The notes under the pieces: model-generated
What the model was told of the DNA's origin: nothing
Seen by the model: only the letters and a program-made list of their open reading frames with translations
The model's database searches: none
Shown: positions 11,988-24,676 of the stretch, piece by piece
Numbering within the stretch: position 1 is the stretch's first letter
How the letters are laid out: each line of letters starts with the position of its first letter
Assembly: GCF_000003195.3 (NCBI RefSeq)
Contig: NC_012873.2
Location: 12,175,894-12,239,893, forward strand
Length of the DNA stretch: 64,000 nt
Origin: Sorghum bicolor
Lineage: Eukaryota; Streptophyta; Magnoliopsida; Poales; Poaceae
Reading direction: 5' to 3'
Position numbers and translations under genes: made by a program

Positions 11988-13099
11988 AATATCAAAAACT
12001 TTTTAAGATTTTTCATTATATTAAATATTGCGACACATATATAAAACATTAAATATAAATAAATAATAATAATAATTGCACAGTTTAACTGTAATTTGTA
12101 AGACAAATTAAGACAAATTTTTTGAGTCTAATTGGTACATAATTAAATAATAATTGTTAAATATAAATAAAAATGCTATAATATCTAATAACTTTTTATG
12201 AACTAAAGCCTTGTTTGGTTATTAGTGATTTTTTGTTAACTCTCGTCATATTGAATATTTGGACACATACATAGAATATTAAATATATATTATTTATAAA
12301 ATTAAAGCATAGTTAGAAGAGAACTTGCTGGATTAATCTTTTCTAATTAATCTATAATTAAATACAAATTATTAAATAAAACAAAAATACTACAATAATA
12401 TCTTCATAACCAAATACTCCCAAGGCGAGCCAGTGGTTTCTTCGATCCTCCTACCCTGTCGCTGTCTGACAATCTGTACTGAAAGCAGCTGGTTGTACTA
12501 CCACCCTAGAAAGCAGCGTCTGCGTATCTCCATCCTGCTGTCACTGCTCTACGAAGACGGCTTTGTTTAAGATTTTTTGTCATATTAGATATTTCGGTAC
12601 ATGCACAAATCATTAAATATAGATAAAAATAAAAAATTAATTATATAAATATTTGTTAAATAAAAATGGAAATGCTACCATAGCCTAAAGCAAATTTTTT
12701 AGAAGCTGAACAAGGCAGAAGGATGCAAGACTTTTTTATACTGTGTACCGTTGTGGTTTGGATAGATTATTTTCTGTGATGTTTGCCTAGAAGAACGTAA
12801 TTCTAGGTTTTGATGCTCGCATGTGGCATCCTATTTAATGTGGCATCCTCAGGGGTACATCGTCCACATGCGAGCGTGGGTTTTTAACTTTCCACGTTCT
12901 AAGTCCTGGCGTCCCCTTTTATAGACCAAGGGAAGGCTCAGGGGTACATGGTGTTAGGGCTGGCGCGGACGATGGCACGGTGGCGGATGATGACTGAGTC
13001 GAGGCTCCCGTACAGGCTTGGCTGACGGATCTTGTAACGGTGTACTTGGTGATGATGGCGCGCGCGTCCTTCCTATTCACGTCAGATGAAGGAGTTTCT

Positions 13100-13331
13100 G
13101 CCTTGTTTACTTCCCAGAAAATTTTGCAAAATTTTTCACATTTCTCGTCACATCGAATCTTTAGACGCATATATAGAGTATCAAATATAGACGAAAATAA
13201 AAACTAATTGCACAGTTTGGTCGAAATTGACGAGACGAATCTTTTGAGCCTAGTTAGTGCATGATTGGAAAATATTTGTCAAATACAAACGAAAATGCTA
13301 TTTTGCAAAGTTTTTTGAAACTAAACAAGGC
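13100..13331. mobile_element. Tourist-like MITE of the GGCCTTGTTTAGTT family
   Basis: It runs from GCCTTGTTTACTTCCC to AACTAAACAAGGC with the standard internal pattern and lacks the outermost bases. It has no coding capacity. Confidence 0.7.
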
Positions 13332-14730
13332 TAATAAATGCGGTTCCATTTCTCATTTCTGCGTCCCAACTCCCAATCACAGGCAGGCAACAAGCGCTTG
13401 TCTCTCTCCGGCGTCAGCTGCATCTGCTCCGCTCGCTCCCCCATGCGATGCGGTCATGCGGATGCTGCTGTTGAGCCTGCTACAGTGCTACTCCTGCTCT
13501 GCTACACTGCTTACGCCACCGTCTGCTCTGCTACACTGCCTGTCTCGACACAGGGAACAAGGCAGAGCGAGGTGCTTTGCTTTGCTTTCGTGTTGAAAAA
13601 CGTACCGAGCACCGGGAGCTGAACGTGCATACCTTAGATAGATGAAACATAGAAATAATAAAAGATAAACACCGTAGTAGAGAATTATGTTACGAGAGAT
13701 AAACACCGTAGTTTCTAAAAAAAATTTATAAAATTTTTCAGATTCTTCGTCATATTAAATCTTTAGACGCATGCATGAAGTATTAAATATAGACAAAAAT
13801 AAAAACTAATTACACAGTTTAGTCGGAATTGACGAAACGAATCTTTTGAGTCTAGTTAGTCCATGATTAGATAATATTTGTCAAATACAAACGAAAGTGG
13901 TACTATTTCTATTTTGCAAAAATTTTTGGAACTAAACAAGGCCTTAGAATATCATGGTAGATTATCTATTTGAAGTCGCTAAATATTTAAATTTTCTTTG
14001 ACGGCCAATAAAATGTTTCGTAGATTAGCTATTTAGACACCACTAAGCATGCCTCTAACGGTGTGGTTGGGAGCTATATTCGTTTAGTTAAAAAAATTGC
14101 AAAATAGACACTACAACATTTTTGTTTGTATTTTATCAATATTGTCTAATCATATACTAACTACACTCAAAAGATTCGTCTCGTAAATTATAGGTAACTA
14201 TGCAATTAGTTATTTTTTAAATTTATATTTAATGTTCCATATATGTCGTAATATTCAATGTGACATGGAATCTGAAAATTTTTGCAAAATCTTGTTTAGT
14301 TCATCCTAAAATTCCAAAAATTTTCAAGATTCCTCGTCACATCGAATATTTGAACACATTTATGGAGCATTAAATATAGATAAAAAACTAATTACATAGT
14401 TTGTCTATCATTTTACGAGATGATTTTTTTGAACCTAGTTATCTATGATTTGATATTTTTCAGCAACTAAACATTGGCCTTGTTTACTTTCAAATTTTTT
14501 GCAAAATGAGCACCGTAGCAATTGCGTTTGTATTTGATCAATATTGACGAATCATGAACTAACTAGATTCAAAAGATTCGTGTCGCAAATTACAGGTGAA
14601 CTGTGCAATTAATTTTTATTTTTATTTTTGTTTAATGTTTTATGTATACGTCTAAAGATTCTAAAGATTTAATGTGATAAAAACTGTGAAAAATTTTGTA
14701 AAATTTTTTAGAACTAAACGAGGGCTAGTA

Positions 14731-15117
14731 AGGCCTTGTTCAGTTCATAATTTTTTTTGGATTTCGATACTGTAGCACTTTCGTTTTTATTTAACAAATA
14801 TTGTTTAATTATGGAGTAACTAGGGCCTTGTTTAGATGTAAAAAGTTTTGGGATTTTGACACTATAGTATTTTCGTTTTTATTTGACAAACATTGTCTAA
14901 TTATGAAGTAACTAGGTTTAAAAGATTCATCTCGTGATTTACAAGTAAACTGTGCAATTAGTTATTTTTTTATCTATATTTAATACTTCATGCATGTGCC
15001 GTAAGATACGATGTGACGAGGAATCTTGTAAAGTTTTAGATTTTTAGGTGTATCTAAACAAGGTCTAATTTTAAAAGATTTGTCTTGCGATATTCGATGT
15101 GATGGAAAATCTTGATA
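14731..15117. mobile_element. Tourist-like MITE split by a younger copy
   Basis: The left part (14731-14823) carries the 5' pattern up to GAGTAACTAG. After an intervening complete copy, the remainder resumes at about 15066 with AAAAGATTTGTCTTGCG and ends with a decayed terminus at 15117. The two halves together look like one older element, internally shortened. Confidence 0.65.
14824..15065. mobile_element. Tourist-like MITE nested within another copy
   Basis: A 242-bp copy with ends GGCCTTGTTTAGATG and ATCTAAACAAGGTC, inserted into a related element. The flanks are TAG on the left and TAA on the right, an imperfect 3-bp duplication. It shows at least two rounds of amplification of the same family. 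Confidence 0.7.
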
Positions 15118-15634
15118 AGGCCTTGTTTAGTTGGCAAAATTTTGGTTTTTTATCTACTGTAGCGTTTTCGTTTTTATTTGACAAGTGTCCAATCACGGAG
15201 TAACTAGGCTCAAAAGATTTATCTCATAAATTTCAGGTAAACTGTGTAATTAGTTTTTATTTTTATATTTATTTAATGCTCCATGTATGCGACCAAAAAA
15301 TTCGATGTGACAGAAAATCTTGAAAATTTTTGCGAAGGCGTAATTTTTTTGAGCTCAGATGTCAGACTTGAGAGGTCAGAGCGGCGAGGACGAGGAGAAA
15401 CATCAAATTCAAATGCTGACCTCATCATGCATGGAAATTGCAACCCCGACTGACGACTCGCCCAGTCGCCCCTCTGCATGCTGACGACATGCATGTCCGG
15501 GCTGCCTCTGCAATTTCCTGCTCGCCCATGTCCCCATTAGTCATATGCTTTCCTTGTTCCCCTTTTCGGCTATGGCCTTGTCTTGGCTGGCTCAGCCCCA
15601 GGGTGGTGCAAGAATCACTCTATTATTAGACTTA

Positions 15635-15878
15635 GGCCTTGTTTAGTTCCCAGAAAATTTTGCAAAATTTTTTCACATTCTTCATCACATCGAATATTTA
15701 GACGTATGCATGGAGTATTAAATATAGACGAAAATAAAAACTAATTGCACAGTTTGGTCGGAATTGACGAGACGAATCTTTTGAGCCTAGTTAGTCCATA
15801 ATTAGACAATATTTGTCAAATACAAACGAAAATGCTACAGTGTCCATTTTCCAAAATTTTTCGGAACTAAACAAGGCC
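15635..15878. mobile_element. Intact-looking Tourist-like MITE with TTA duplication
   Basis: Ends GGCCTTGTTTAGTTCC and GGAACTAAACAAGGCC form a perfect 16-bp inverted repeat. TTA flanks both sides (15632-15634 and 15879-15881). It is 244 bp and the best reference copy in the island. Confidence 0.85.
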
Positions 15879-17332
15879 TTATTATTAGGCCTCGTTTAGT
15901 TCCGAAAAGATTTCGGATTTCAATACTGTAGCATTTTTGTTTATTTGTGTCAAATATTATTCAATTATAAACTAACTAGGACTAAAATATTTGTCTCGTA
16001 ATTTATAGGCAAACTGTGTAATTAGTTTTTGTTTTCGTCTATATAAGCTTCATGCATTTGTCGTAAGATTCGATGTGACGGAGAATCTTGAAAACTTTTT
16101 GGTTTTTAGGGTGAACTTTTAGTTCGCAAAATTTTTCAAGATTCCCCGTCACATCGAATCTTTGGTCGCATGCATGGAGCACTAAATGTAGACGAAAATA
16201 AAAACTAACTGCACAGTTTACCTGTAATTTGTGAGATAAATCTTTTGAGCCTAGTTACTCCATGATTGGACAATGTTTGTCAAATAAAAACGAAATGCTA
16301 CAGTACCCAAAAACAAAAAATTTTGCGAACTAAACAAGATAAACAAGGCCTTAGTTGAATCTGTCAGCAGTGTTTTTCTCTTATACCTGCCATGGCTTAT
16401 GAGCCAAACCAACAATGCGGCACTCCCTTCTTGCTTGAGCAACTTCATTCAGAGTTTCAGATTTCTCATTCAGAGTTCACCCAAAAAACTAAAAACTTTT
16501 CAAGATTTCCTGTCACATTAAATATTGTGGCACATGCATTACATATATAGATGAAAATAAAAACTAATTACACAGTTTGCCTGTAATTCGCAAGATGAAT
16601 CTTTTAAGTTTAGTTAGTTCATGATTATATAATATTTACCAAATAAAAATAAAAGTGCTACAATACTCGAAATTAAAAATTTTGGTGAACTAAACAAGGC
16701 CTTATTTAGGCTTTGGCCGTGTTTAGTTTCTAAAGGGAAAATTTTCGTGACACTCTAGCACTTTTGTTTGTTTAGAGTAATTATTGTCCAGCTATGGACT
16801 AATTAGGCTCAGAAGATACCTCTCGTAAATTCTGACCAAACTGTGCAATTAGTTTTTATTTTCGTCTATATTTAATACTTCATGCATTAAAGATTCGATG
16901 TGGCGGAGAATCTTGAAAAAATGGATTTTGGGTAGAAGTAAATAAGGCCCTTGTTCAATTCACCCAAAAACTAAAAACTTTTCAAGATTCCTCGTCACAT
17001 CAAATCTTGCGGCACATGCATGAAACACTAAATATAGATAAAAATAAAAACTAATTGCACAGTTTACCTATAAATCGCGAGATGAATCTTTTAAGTCTAG
17101 TTAATCTATGATTGGACAATAATTGCCAAATAAAAATAAAAATGCTACAGTACAGAAAACAAAAAAGTTTTCAGAACTATAGATCACTCTAAAATTCAAA
17201 AACTTTTTAAGATTTCTCGTCACATCGAATCTTACAGCACATGCATAAAGCATTAAATATATACGAAAATAAGAACTAGTTGTACAGTTTACGAGACGAA
17301 TCTTTTAAGCCTACTTAGTGTATAGTTGAGTA

Positions 17333-17678
17333 CTCCCTCCGTCCTTAAATACTGCTATTTTTATAAGAAAATTTTGTCCACAAATACTGCTATTTCTACT
17401 AGCATACTCAGTCCACCAGCCCATTTAATTCTTCTCGAAATTTCCGTAGTCCACCAGCCCATTTAATTTCTTCTAAGGAGTAGTACTTTGGCACATGGTA
17501 ATTGTTTGAGTCTGTTTAGTTGGCATTAAATGCAGCTCGTTGGAACCAGAGAACTATGGTTTAACGTGCATGATTAAATGGTGGAACCCAAATTAATTGA
17601 GGGTAGAATGGTCTTTTGTTTGTCACACTAATCTGTCTGAAATCTGCTAGAAATAGCAGTATTTGAGGACGGAGGGAG
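17333..17678. mobile_element. Stowaway-type MITE inserted into a Tourist-like MITE
   Basis: Ends CTCCCTCCGTCCTTAAATAC and GTATTTGAGGACGGAGGGAG are inverted repeats flanked by TA on both sides, the Tc1/mariner (Stowaway) signature. It interrupts the copy at 17184-17725. Confidence 0.88.
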
Positions 17679-17880
17679 TAATAATTATTAAATACAAACT
17701 GAATTGCTACAGTTCTAAATTTTTGTAAAATGGTTACTGTAGCATTTTCGTTTGTATTTAATAAATATTGTTCAATCATAGACTAATTTGGTTTAAAAGA
17801 TTTATCTAGTAAATTATAGACAAACTATATAACTATTTATTTTTTTATTTATATTTGGTGCTCTATGTATGTGTCCCTAT

Positions 17881-18699
17881 ACAAAGCCATGCAACCCGAC
17901 AGCTCCGCCCGAATTTGAGGGGTCGGACCGGCAACGAGTCGGTGCCACCGATGCCCCCCGCTCAGCCTAGCGGCCTGGCCTGCCAATGGCCCGGCCTGCT
18001 AACGGGATTGAGAAGATTGTGAATTCTTATTATTTTGTATTTCTTTGTGAATTTGAAATGTAATTGTGATCTGAGAATGAGAAGATGATTGTGAATTTGA
18101 AAAGTTGAGAGTTATTATAAATTAATTGTGGCATTATGCTGATGAAGTGTTTATTGGGATATTGTCATTGTGTGGTCATTTTTGTTTTATTTTTTACAAA
18201 ATTGGGCTGTGAGTCGGTCCGGTTTGCAATTTTGTCGGGCTACGCTGACTGGCACGACACGAATTTAGGCCCACAGACCATGCGGCCAGACACGAGGCGC
18301 TGTGCCGGCCTGAGTGCTGTGGGCCATGCCGGGCCGGTCTATTGGCCATATGTCGTAAGATATGTGACGGAGAATTAAAAAATCCATCCAATGTTCGTTC
18401 CAAGTTGCGCCGCGCCCGCGCGTGCTTCTATTCAAACCTTCCTTCCCTGTGCTACAGTACACGACCCATGGACCGCCAAAATCGGTGTGGCCCACCAGCA
18501 TGACGTTCATGGAGATGAGATATAAAGGCCCAGGAGCTGATACAAAAGCCCAACCACCATGTAGGCCTACAAGTAGCCTAGTAAGGATCGTCTGTTCCTC
18601 GCCCATCCTTTTTTTATTACTTTTTATTTTATTTGGGCACTTTAAGCGTCAATAAGTTTGCAATTCGGAAAGAGGGATAAATAAAAAAAAAAATCAGGT
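17881..18699. other. GC-rich segments and spacer, possible hAT-like remnant
   Basis: Two GC-rich patches (about 17885-18010 and 18205-18350) contain GGCCCGGCC- and GGGCCATGCCGGGCC-like words, separated by AT-rich sequence. Such words recur in non-autonomous hAT elements of grasses, but no clean termini or 8-bp duplication could be set. ORFs here overlap on both strands and are not credible genes. Confidence 0.3.
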
Positions 18700-19160
18700 G
18701 CATTTGGTCTGAGAGTGAGGTTAGATAGGATACGACGATCCATGAATATTAGAATAAGAATATTCGTGATGTATGTTTAGTTAGATAGATGGGACGAGCC
18801 ATTTTTCATGAATTAGATAGATGAAAGAAGATGCAATGAGAATAATTGACTAATTATATCTATTATTTTAAAATAATAACAACAACTAATTAGACACTAG
18901 TAAATATGTACTAATACTAGTTTTATCATGATAATCATGAATTTAAAATAAATATGTTAATTAGCACCACTAGTAACCATGTTTCGTGTGCTAATTAGGT
19001 TATTAGTGGTGCTAATTACTAAGTAACGATATAACACACTAATAGTCCTTAATTTATTTATTAATGACAAAGATTACAAGACATGGATAAGCTCGTCCGC
19101 AAAATTTTTACGAACAAGGAAATCTAGCATCTTATGGTAGATTCCCTATCCACCAAACAC
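18700..19160. mobile_element. Possible MITE with imperfect inverted ends
   Basis: The left border GCATTTGGTCTGAGAGTGAG and the complement of the right border (GTGTTTGGTGGATAGGG) share a loosely matching inverted end around AT-rich non-coding sequence. No clear duplication was found. Confidence 0.35.
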
Positions 19161-19163
19161 TAG

Positions 19164-19405
19164 GGCCTTGTTTAGTTCTGAAAAAATTCGGATTTCGCTA
19201 TTGTAGCACTTTCATTTTTATTTGACAAATATTGTCCAATCATGAACTAACTAGGATCAAAAGATTCGTCTCGCGATTTACAGACAAACTGTGTAATTAG
19301 TTTTTGTTTTCGTCTATATTTAATGTTTCATGCATGTGCCACAAGATTCAATGTGACGGAGAATCTTGAAAACTTTTTGGATTCCGGAGTGAACTAAACA
19401 AGGCC
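19164..19405. mobile_element. Tourist-like MITE, GGCCTTGTTTAGTT family
   Basis: Complete 242-bp copy with TAG at 19161-19163 and 19406-19408. The third base of the duplication differs from the usual TTA/TAA. Confidence 0.8.
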
Positions 19406-19436
19406 TAGATATCAAAGCATGCAACTAGATTGTAAG

Positions 19437-19662
19437 GAGTGTTTGGATAGGGTTGTTAAAGTTTAACAGGTACTATAGTATTTACGTTTTATTTGACAAT
19501 TAGTGTCTAATCATGGATTAATTATGCTCAAAAGATTTATCTCATAAATTACTCTCTAGTTGTATTTTCAGTTTCGTAGATAGTCTTTTAATACTTTATA
19601 CATGTGTCTAAATATTCGATGTAACGAACGATAAACTTTACTGCACTCAACTAAACATGCCC
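19437..19662. mobile_element. Related MITE of the GTTAAAGTTTAACA subfamily
   Basis: It carries GTGTTTGGATAGGGTTG near the left end, a GTTAAAGTTTAAC motif, and an internal pattern distantly related to the GGCCTTG family. It ends near CTAAACATGCCC. A second member lies at 22080-22289. Confidence 0.55.
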
Positions 19663-19752
19663 TAAGGAAGTGATTGACGTATTGCCCCTACAGTTCCCCT
19701 ACATACATACAGGCCTCGTAGATCAACTCGAATGACATTATTGTGACTCTGA

Positions 19753-19997
19753 GGCCTTGTTTAGATGTGAAAAAATTTTGAATTTCGCTACTGTAGCATT
19801 TTCGTTTGTTTGTGGTAAATATTGTCCAATCATAGACTAACTAAGGTTAAAAGATTCGTTTCGCGATTTTACAGTCAAACTGTGTGATTAGTTTTTATTT
19901 TCGTCTATATTTAATGCTTCATGCATGTGCTGCAAGATTCGATGTGACAGGGAATCTTGAAAAACTTTTTGGATTTCGGGATGAACTAAACAAGGCC
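19753..19997. mobile_element. Tourist-like MITE, GGCCTTGTTTAGTT family
   Basis: Complete copy from GGCCTTGTTTAGATG to GAACTAAACAAGGCC. Flanking TGA and TCA are complementary rather than duplicated, so the 3-bp duplication is lost or the inverted repeat is extended. Confidence 0.75.
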
Positions 19998-20577
19998 TCA
20001 GTGAGTATGTTTTAAAACAAAATAATGAGCATGCATACCTGTGGGCGCACTTAAACATGTGGTATATACTTTTGCATGCGTATGTCGGTATGTGCTCTGG
20101 GCGCCACCAACGCGGGCAGCACTTGCTGTTGTTCTCAGCTAAAAAGTAACAGTACATGTAGATATCTCTCTTCTCAGGCTAATAAAGTCTCATTGGAGGC
20201 CGCTACTTCTTTTACTCAGCAGTCCTATCACTTGCCTTTTTCTATGTCTCACATTTGTTTTTCCTTCTCTGCTTTTTCTATAGACTACACTCTCTCTCCT
20301 AAGCTACAACAGCTTACAGAAGAACTACTGACACTCTACAAGCCACCACTTTATCTCTAGATGGCATCCGAGCCTACGTGGCCTGACGAGACCACCAAGT
20401 GAGTCATCGCGTTGGGCACGCCCTATTAGCTAACAACTTTATTTTTTACAAAGTACAAAGTGTTTAAGTAGGTCACGACTAATGAGGGCAGCCACAACGC
20501 AGCTACTACAATCATGTGCCTCGAGAAAAAAAATATCATACATCACGTATCCAAGGAGTAATGAAGCTAATCTCTCA
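19998..20577. other. Intergenic, related to the tandem repeat that follows
   Basis: Contains GTTGGGCACGCCC-like words near 20411-20425 that resemble the unit ends of the downstream duplication. It may be an older part of the same element. No gene is recognised. Confidence 0.35.
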
Positions 20578-21194
20578 GGGCACCACCAACGGTGGCATAC
20601 AACAATAGTGGTCTCGTCATAAAGTTATGTGATATATAAGTGTCAAAATTTTGGGGCTGCTAGACATACAACAGAAGCCACACTTATTTTGTATTGTAAC
20701 ATCTTTTATCTTCTCTCTCCTCTGTAGCCTTTTCTCTCTAGCATGCTTGCTTTCTGCAGTTGGGCTACCGCAGCTTCACGAAGCTAATCTGACAAGCCTG
20801 CAAGCATCTATCCCGTTGAGTTGGCACTTATGTCAGGCGGGTAGGGATGAAGCCACACGCCACGCTGGAGCGTTGGGCTCGCCCTGGGCACCACCAATGG
20901 TGGCATATAACAATAGTGGTCTCGTCATAAAGTTATGTGACACATAAGTGTCAAAAAATTGGGGCTGCTAGACATACAACGGAAGCCACACTTGTTTTGT
21001 ATTGTAACATCTTTTATCTTCTCTCTCCTCTGTAGCCTTTTCTCTCTAGCATGCTTGCTTTCTGCAGTTGGGCTACCGCAGCTTCACGAAGCTAATCTGA
21101 CAAGCCTGCAAGCATCTATCCCTATTGAGTTGGCACTTATGTCAGGCGGGTAGGGATGAAGCCACATGCCACGCTGGAGCGTTGGGCTCTCCCT
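20578..21194. repeat. Tandem duplication, two units of about 308 bp
   Basis: Unit 1 (20578-20885) and unit 2 (20886-21194) start GGGCACCACCAA and end GTTGGGCTC(G/T)CCCT, and match almost base for base with a few substitutions. Each includes the same short ORF, which is a passenger of the duplication rather than a gene. The sequence type is probably transposon-derived but I cannot name it. Confidence 0.85.
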
Positions 21195-21294
21195 CAACGC
21201 AGATCTCTTCTCCTGTCATAAACGTTACTTTCACCTTTTTCTCTTTACTCTGACATACAGAAATAAAATTGGGTAGAGTATGGTTTCATCCAGT

Positions 21295-22039
21295 TAGGGT
21301 TGAAAGTGGTATGGATAATTCTCCGCACCGATCCGCTCTGAATAAGGATATGGATAAATGTTTTTAGTATCCGTGCGGATATGGATAATCCGAATCCGAT
21401 TATAGGCGGATGCGATGTAGGATATGGGATTGGTGAAATCCGACAGATATGGATTATCTGATAATTGAACACGGATTATCTTACGCTTATAATAGGATAA
21501 TCCGAATATTTTAAGGAGTCCAAGTGAAAAGAATATAAGTCAGCCTTGCCCATAACACAAACATAATTATATTGTAGCCCACAATAAAGCTCGTTTGATG
21601 AAAGAATTCTACCAAAGTGAAGAGACTAGTACAAGGCAGAGTGAAGGCAAAATTTTGCCTCATTAAAAATATTTACTTATTTTACACACTTTTTTATACT
21701 CTTAAATTCAAACCGCTAGCATGTATTAAATTTTTGAGATCTTAAATCAAAGTGGTGGATGGATGGTGATTATTTTTTGTTGTACAACTGCTTTATGACT
21801 TTGGTTAATGAATTGTTTCTCATCATAAAAAATAACACGTAAGCACATATTATCCGACTTTAAAAAGTCCGCTTCCGCTCCGATACCGGTCCAAATCCGT
21901 ACCATTTCCGACATCTAAGAAATCAGTATTCGTATCCGAATCCGCATGATATCCAATCCGCTCCGAATCCGATCAAGAAAAAAAGATTAGGATATGAGAA
22001 AACTATTATCCGCTCTGATCCGATCCGTTTTCATCTCTA
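21295..22039. mobile_element. Non-autonomous hAT-type element
   Basis: Terminal inverted repeats TAGGGTTGAAAGTGG and the complement of CCGTTTTCATCTCTA bound 745 bp. The flanks are CATCCAGT (21287-21294) and CATCCGGT (22040-22047), an 8-bp duplication with one mismatch, as expected for hAT. Subterminal regions are full of GGATAATCCGAATCCGAT-like words in both orientations, typical of subterminal repeats. No transposase is encoded. Confidence 0.82.
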
Positions 22040-22079
22040 CATCCGGTCTTCCGGTCTCAACGCTTGTTAACCCTGTTTT

Positions 22080-22289
22080 ATTCAGGTGTTAAACTTTAAA
22101 CATCTTTCACATCGAATGTTTGGACACACACATTTAATATTAAATATAGATTATTTACGAAACTAAAAACGCAGCTAAAGAATAATTTATGAGACGAATC
22201 TTTTCAATTTAATTAGTTGGACACTAATTGTCAAATAAAATGAAAATACTATCGTACGTGTTAAACTTTAACACCCTAACTAAACACCT
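22080..22289. mobile_element. MITE of the GTGTTAAACTTTAA subfamily
   Basis: Ends GGTGTTAAACTTTAAA and GTGTTAAACTTTAACACC, with the internal TTAAATATAGATTATTTACG and GAGACGAATCTTTTC patterns. It is related to 19437-19662. Confidence 0.6.
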
Positions 22290-22486
22290 TTTTATTTCAG
22301 AGCTTCTGCAAATTGTCAGCCCAAGCAAGACAGCGTTAGCAATGGAGTATGGAGAGGCCCTGAGGACCTCTGAAGCGGGTGATTACTAGTTTATTATGGC
22401 CTCTACGAACTCGCGCTCCTTTCCGGCGAAAAGATGGAAACATGTTGGCTGATCGGATCCATGCCATGTGCTCCGTGGGCTATGCT

Positions 22487-22714
22487 CAAAAAATTTTGTA
22501 AAATTTTTTAGATTCTCTGTCACATCGAATCTTTAGACATTTGCATAGAGTATTAAATATAGACGAAAATAAAAATTAATTGCACAGTTTGGTCGGGATT
22601 GACGAGATGAATTTTTTGAGCCTAGTTAGTCCATGATTGGACAATATTTGTCAAATACAAACAAAATTGCTATAGTGTCGATTTTTCAAAAAAAAGTTGG
22701 AACTAAACAAAGCC
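22487..22714. mobile_element. Tourist-like MITE lacking its left terminus
   Basis: The internal pattern from AAAAATTTTGTAAAATTT to AACTAAACAAAGCC is present; the left GGCCTTGTTTAGTT end is missing or highly diverged. Confidence 0.6.
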
Positions 22715-23456
22715 AGTACATGAGTCCTGTAGCTCTTTTTGACTTTGACCGGGCATAGCATGGCACATATAATAGAGTAGTACGCATGATCCTTCAATCG
22801 TCATATGAGGGTTTAAAATTTCACAAATTTCGATAACTTTAGTGGTGCACGATGAAAGAAAATAAATCCAAAATTTCACATTACACTAATATACTATATA
22901 ACCCTAAACTCGTATTATCGTATATGTTGCATATATATAGTCATAAATCATAAATTTTGTTTGGATCGAGCGTCGAGGGATCCATAGATAGAGCAATGCC
23001 GCAAATGACAATCTCTGACAATCTCTGACTACATGACGAGTGCCTCCTTTGTAGCCACACGCTCATGCTCAAGGGCAGAGACAACGGTGGTGCTGGTAAG
23101 AAGGGGTGGCGGTTCCTAGTGATTACAACTAATCAGGATGGGATAGGGGTAGATGACGATGATCAGTAATGTGGCATCCCATCCATACCCACGGTGAGCC
23201 GCCCTAGTGACATGTTACTGCTTAATGCTAGGACGGTAGATCAATTAGATATACAACCAAAACCTTCCTACGAGGGTCCCAGTCCCAGAGGATGGCATCT
23301 TGGCAATAAAAACGTCGATTCCGAATCAAAACCCTAACCTCATGATACCATGCAAGCAGTAAAGATTGCATATAATGCGTGCATTGGAATTCTTGGATGC
23401 TACATAGAGTAATGAGACTTGAGCTACTACACCTCCCTAGATACTACATACACATA
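22715..23456. other. Intergenic, no recognised feature
   Basis: No domain-like ORF, inverted repeats or RNA gene recognised. Confidence 0.4.
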
Positions 23457-23458
23457 TA

Positions 23459-23934
23459 CTCCCTCCATACCTAGATTAGTTGACGTTTAGGACATGATTG
23501 TGCTTACCAAGGAGTCATTAAGGAGAGGGTATTTTTCCCTGTCTACCCCTATTAAATAGGTACCAGGTGCATTCCCTATGAGAAAACTACTCAGCTCAAA
23601 CGATTAGTGCAACGAGGCAGTAGGGTGTTGGGCAGTGTTCGACTCCTGGTGGCCACAATTTTTGCTGGGGTTTTGGTTTTGTATGGTATTGTTTGCCTGC
23701 ATGTGTTCGGCTGGGCATGGTGCGGGCTGAGCCGCATGCACTCATGGACGCTTGGACTGCTTCAACGCGAGCTTTGATTGGGTGGATTGCGCGGCGACCA
23801 AGCCAACCGGGCGACAGGCGAGCGCAACACGCAAGGGCAATTGCGTCCTAAAGATAGCATGCAGGCGGCGACGTCAACTTTTGTAAAATTAGAGCTTGAG
23901 CCTAGGACGTCAACTATTCTGAGTACGTAGGGAG
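23459..23934. mobile_element. Stowaway-like element, about 476 bp
   Basis: CTCCCTCCATACCTAGATTA at the left and a diverged complementary end (GTACGTAGGGAG) at the right, with TA on both sides. The subterminal ...GTTGACGTTTAGGAC and CTAGGACGTCAACTA also pair. It is longer than usual, and its GC-rich interior (about 23690-23850) may be an insertion or captured sequence. Confidence 0.65.
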
Positions 23935-24676
23935 TATACATACACATATATGGCAATATCATGCTACAGTTCTAAGTGCCAAATATTATATTCTAACAAT
24001 AGATAAGGGTTGGAGTTTATATATAGCGTGCTAATGTTAGAGTGGTAGGTTAATGACGATAGGTCTAGCTTCTTAATCTCTATTCGCTTGAATTTATCTG
24101 TCAAACCTATCAGTCATTCAGTAGTGTTTTTCTCTCACAACAAATCAGCGAACAATACTTTCAGCCATGACTTTTCATCTGTAAGTAGTAGCACTTTAAA
24201 GGACATGTTACACATATACATCCTAACGGTAACCGATGTTTGAGATCTATGTTAGATTCACGACCATACAAAAATAAACCCTAATTCTTATACTCTATTT
24301 CCTTCATGAATTATCATCCATTATCAAATTGGTCATTTAGTTTTCAAACTTTTAACTTCTATCTCAATTCCATCAATGAATTATTAAAGTGACCTTTTCA
24401 GTCATAAAACCTTTTTTGGGCTCATTGTCGGTCCTTATCCTATGCGGCACACTATGTTTCCATGCCTCATTAGGTCTTTAAAGTTAGGGCAGGTCACCGT
24501 GGTATCCAAGTAGGTCTTGTTATGAACTTTATCTTTTTAATAGTCCATGGATGAAACTAGATCTAAAAGTAAAGTTCGACAATTGAAACAACCATTTTAA
24601 TTGTTTATGACCTAATTAAATTAAAAAGTAAACTTTAAGAACTGAAACAAGCACTTGATAGTTGAAGAACAAAATA

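Larger units (their letters stand above)
11988..17880. mobile_element. MITE island: about 17 related Tourist-like copies, several nested
   Basis: Nearly the whole block is built from copies, in both orientations, of one internal pattern: GGCCTTGTTTAGTT, CACATCGAATCTTTAGAC, AAAACTAATTGCACAGTTT, GACGAATCTTTTGAGCCTAG, ACTAAACAAGGCC. Approximate copies not listed separately: 11988-12206, 12208-12421 (divergent), 12559-12716 (deleted), 13716-13943, 14078-14295, 14290-14476, 14474-14725, 15118-15345, 15888-16116, 16117-16351, 16475-16701, 16715-16949, 16946-17182, 17184-17725 (split by a Stowaway) and 17725-17880 (partial). Borders between abutting copies are approximate. The exceptions are a copy-free stretch at 12421-12558, sequence at 12717-13099 and 13332-13715, and unique-looking sequence at 15346-15634, where I see nothing else. 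None encodes a transposase. Confidence 0.8.

Noticed and set aside
20651..21153. Two similar small ORFs that look like paralogous secreted peptides
   Set aside because: They are copies of one another created by the 308-bp tandem duplication and have no supporting gene structure.
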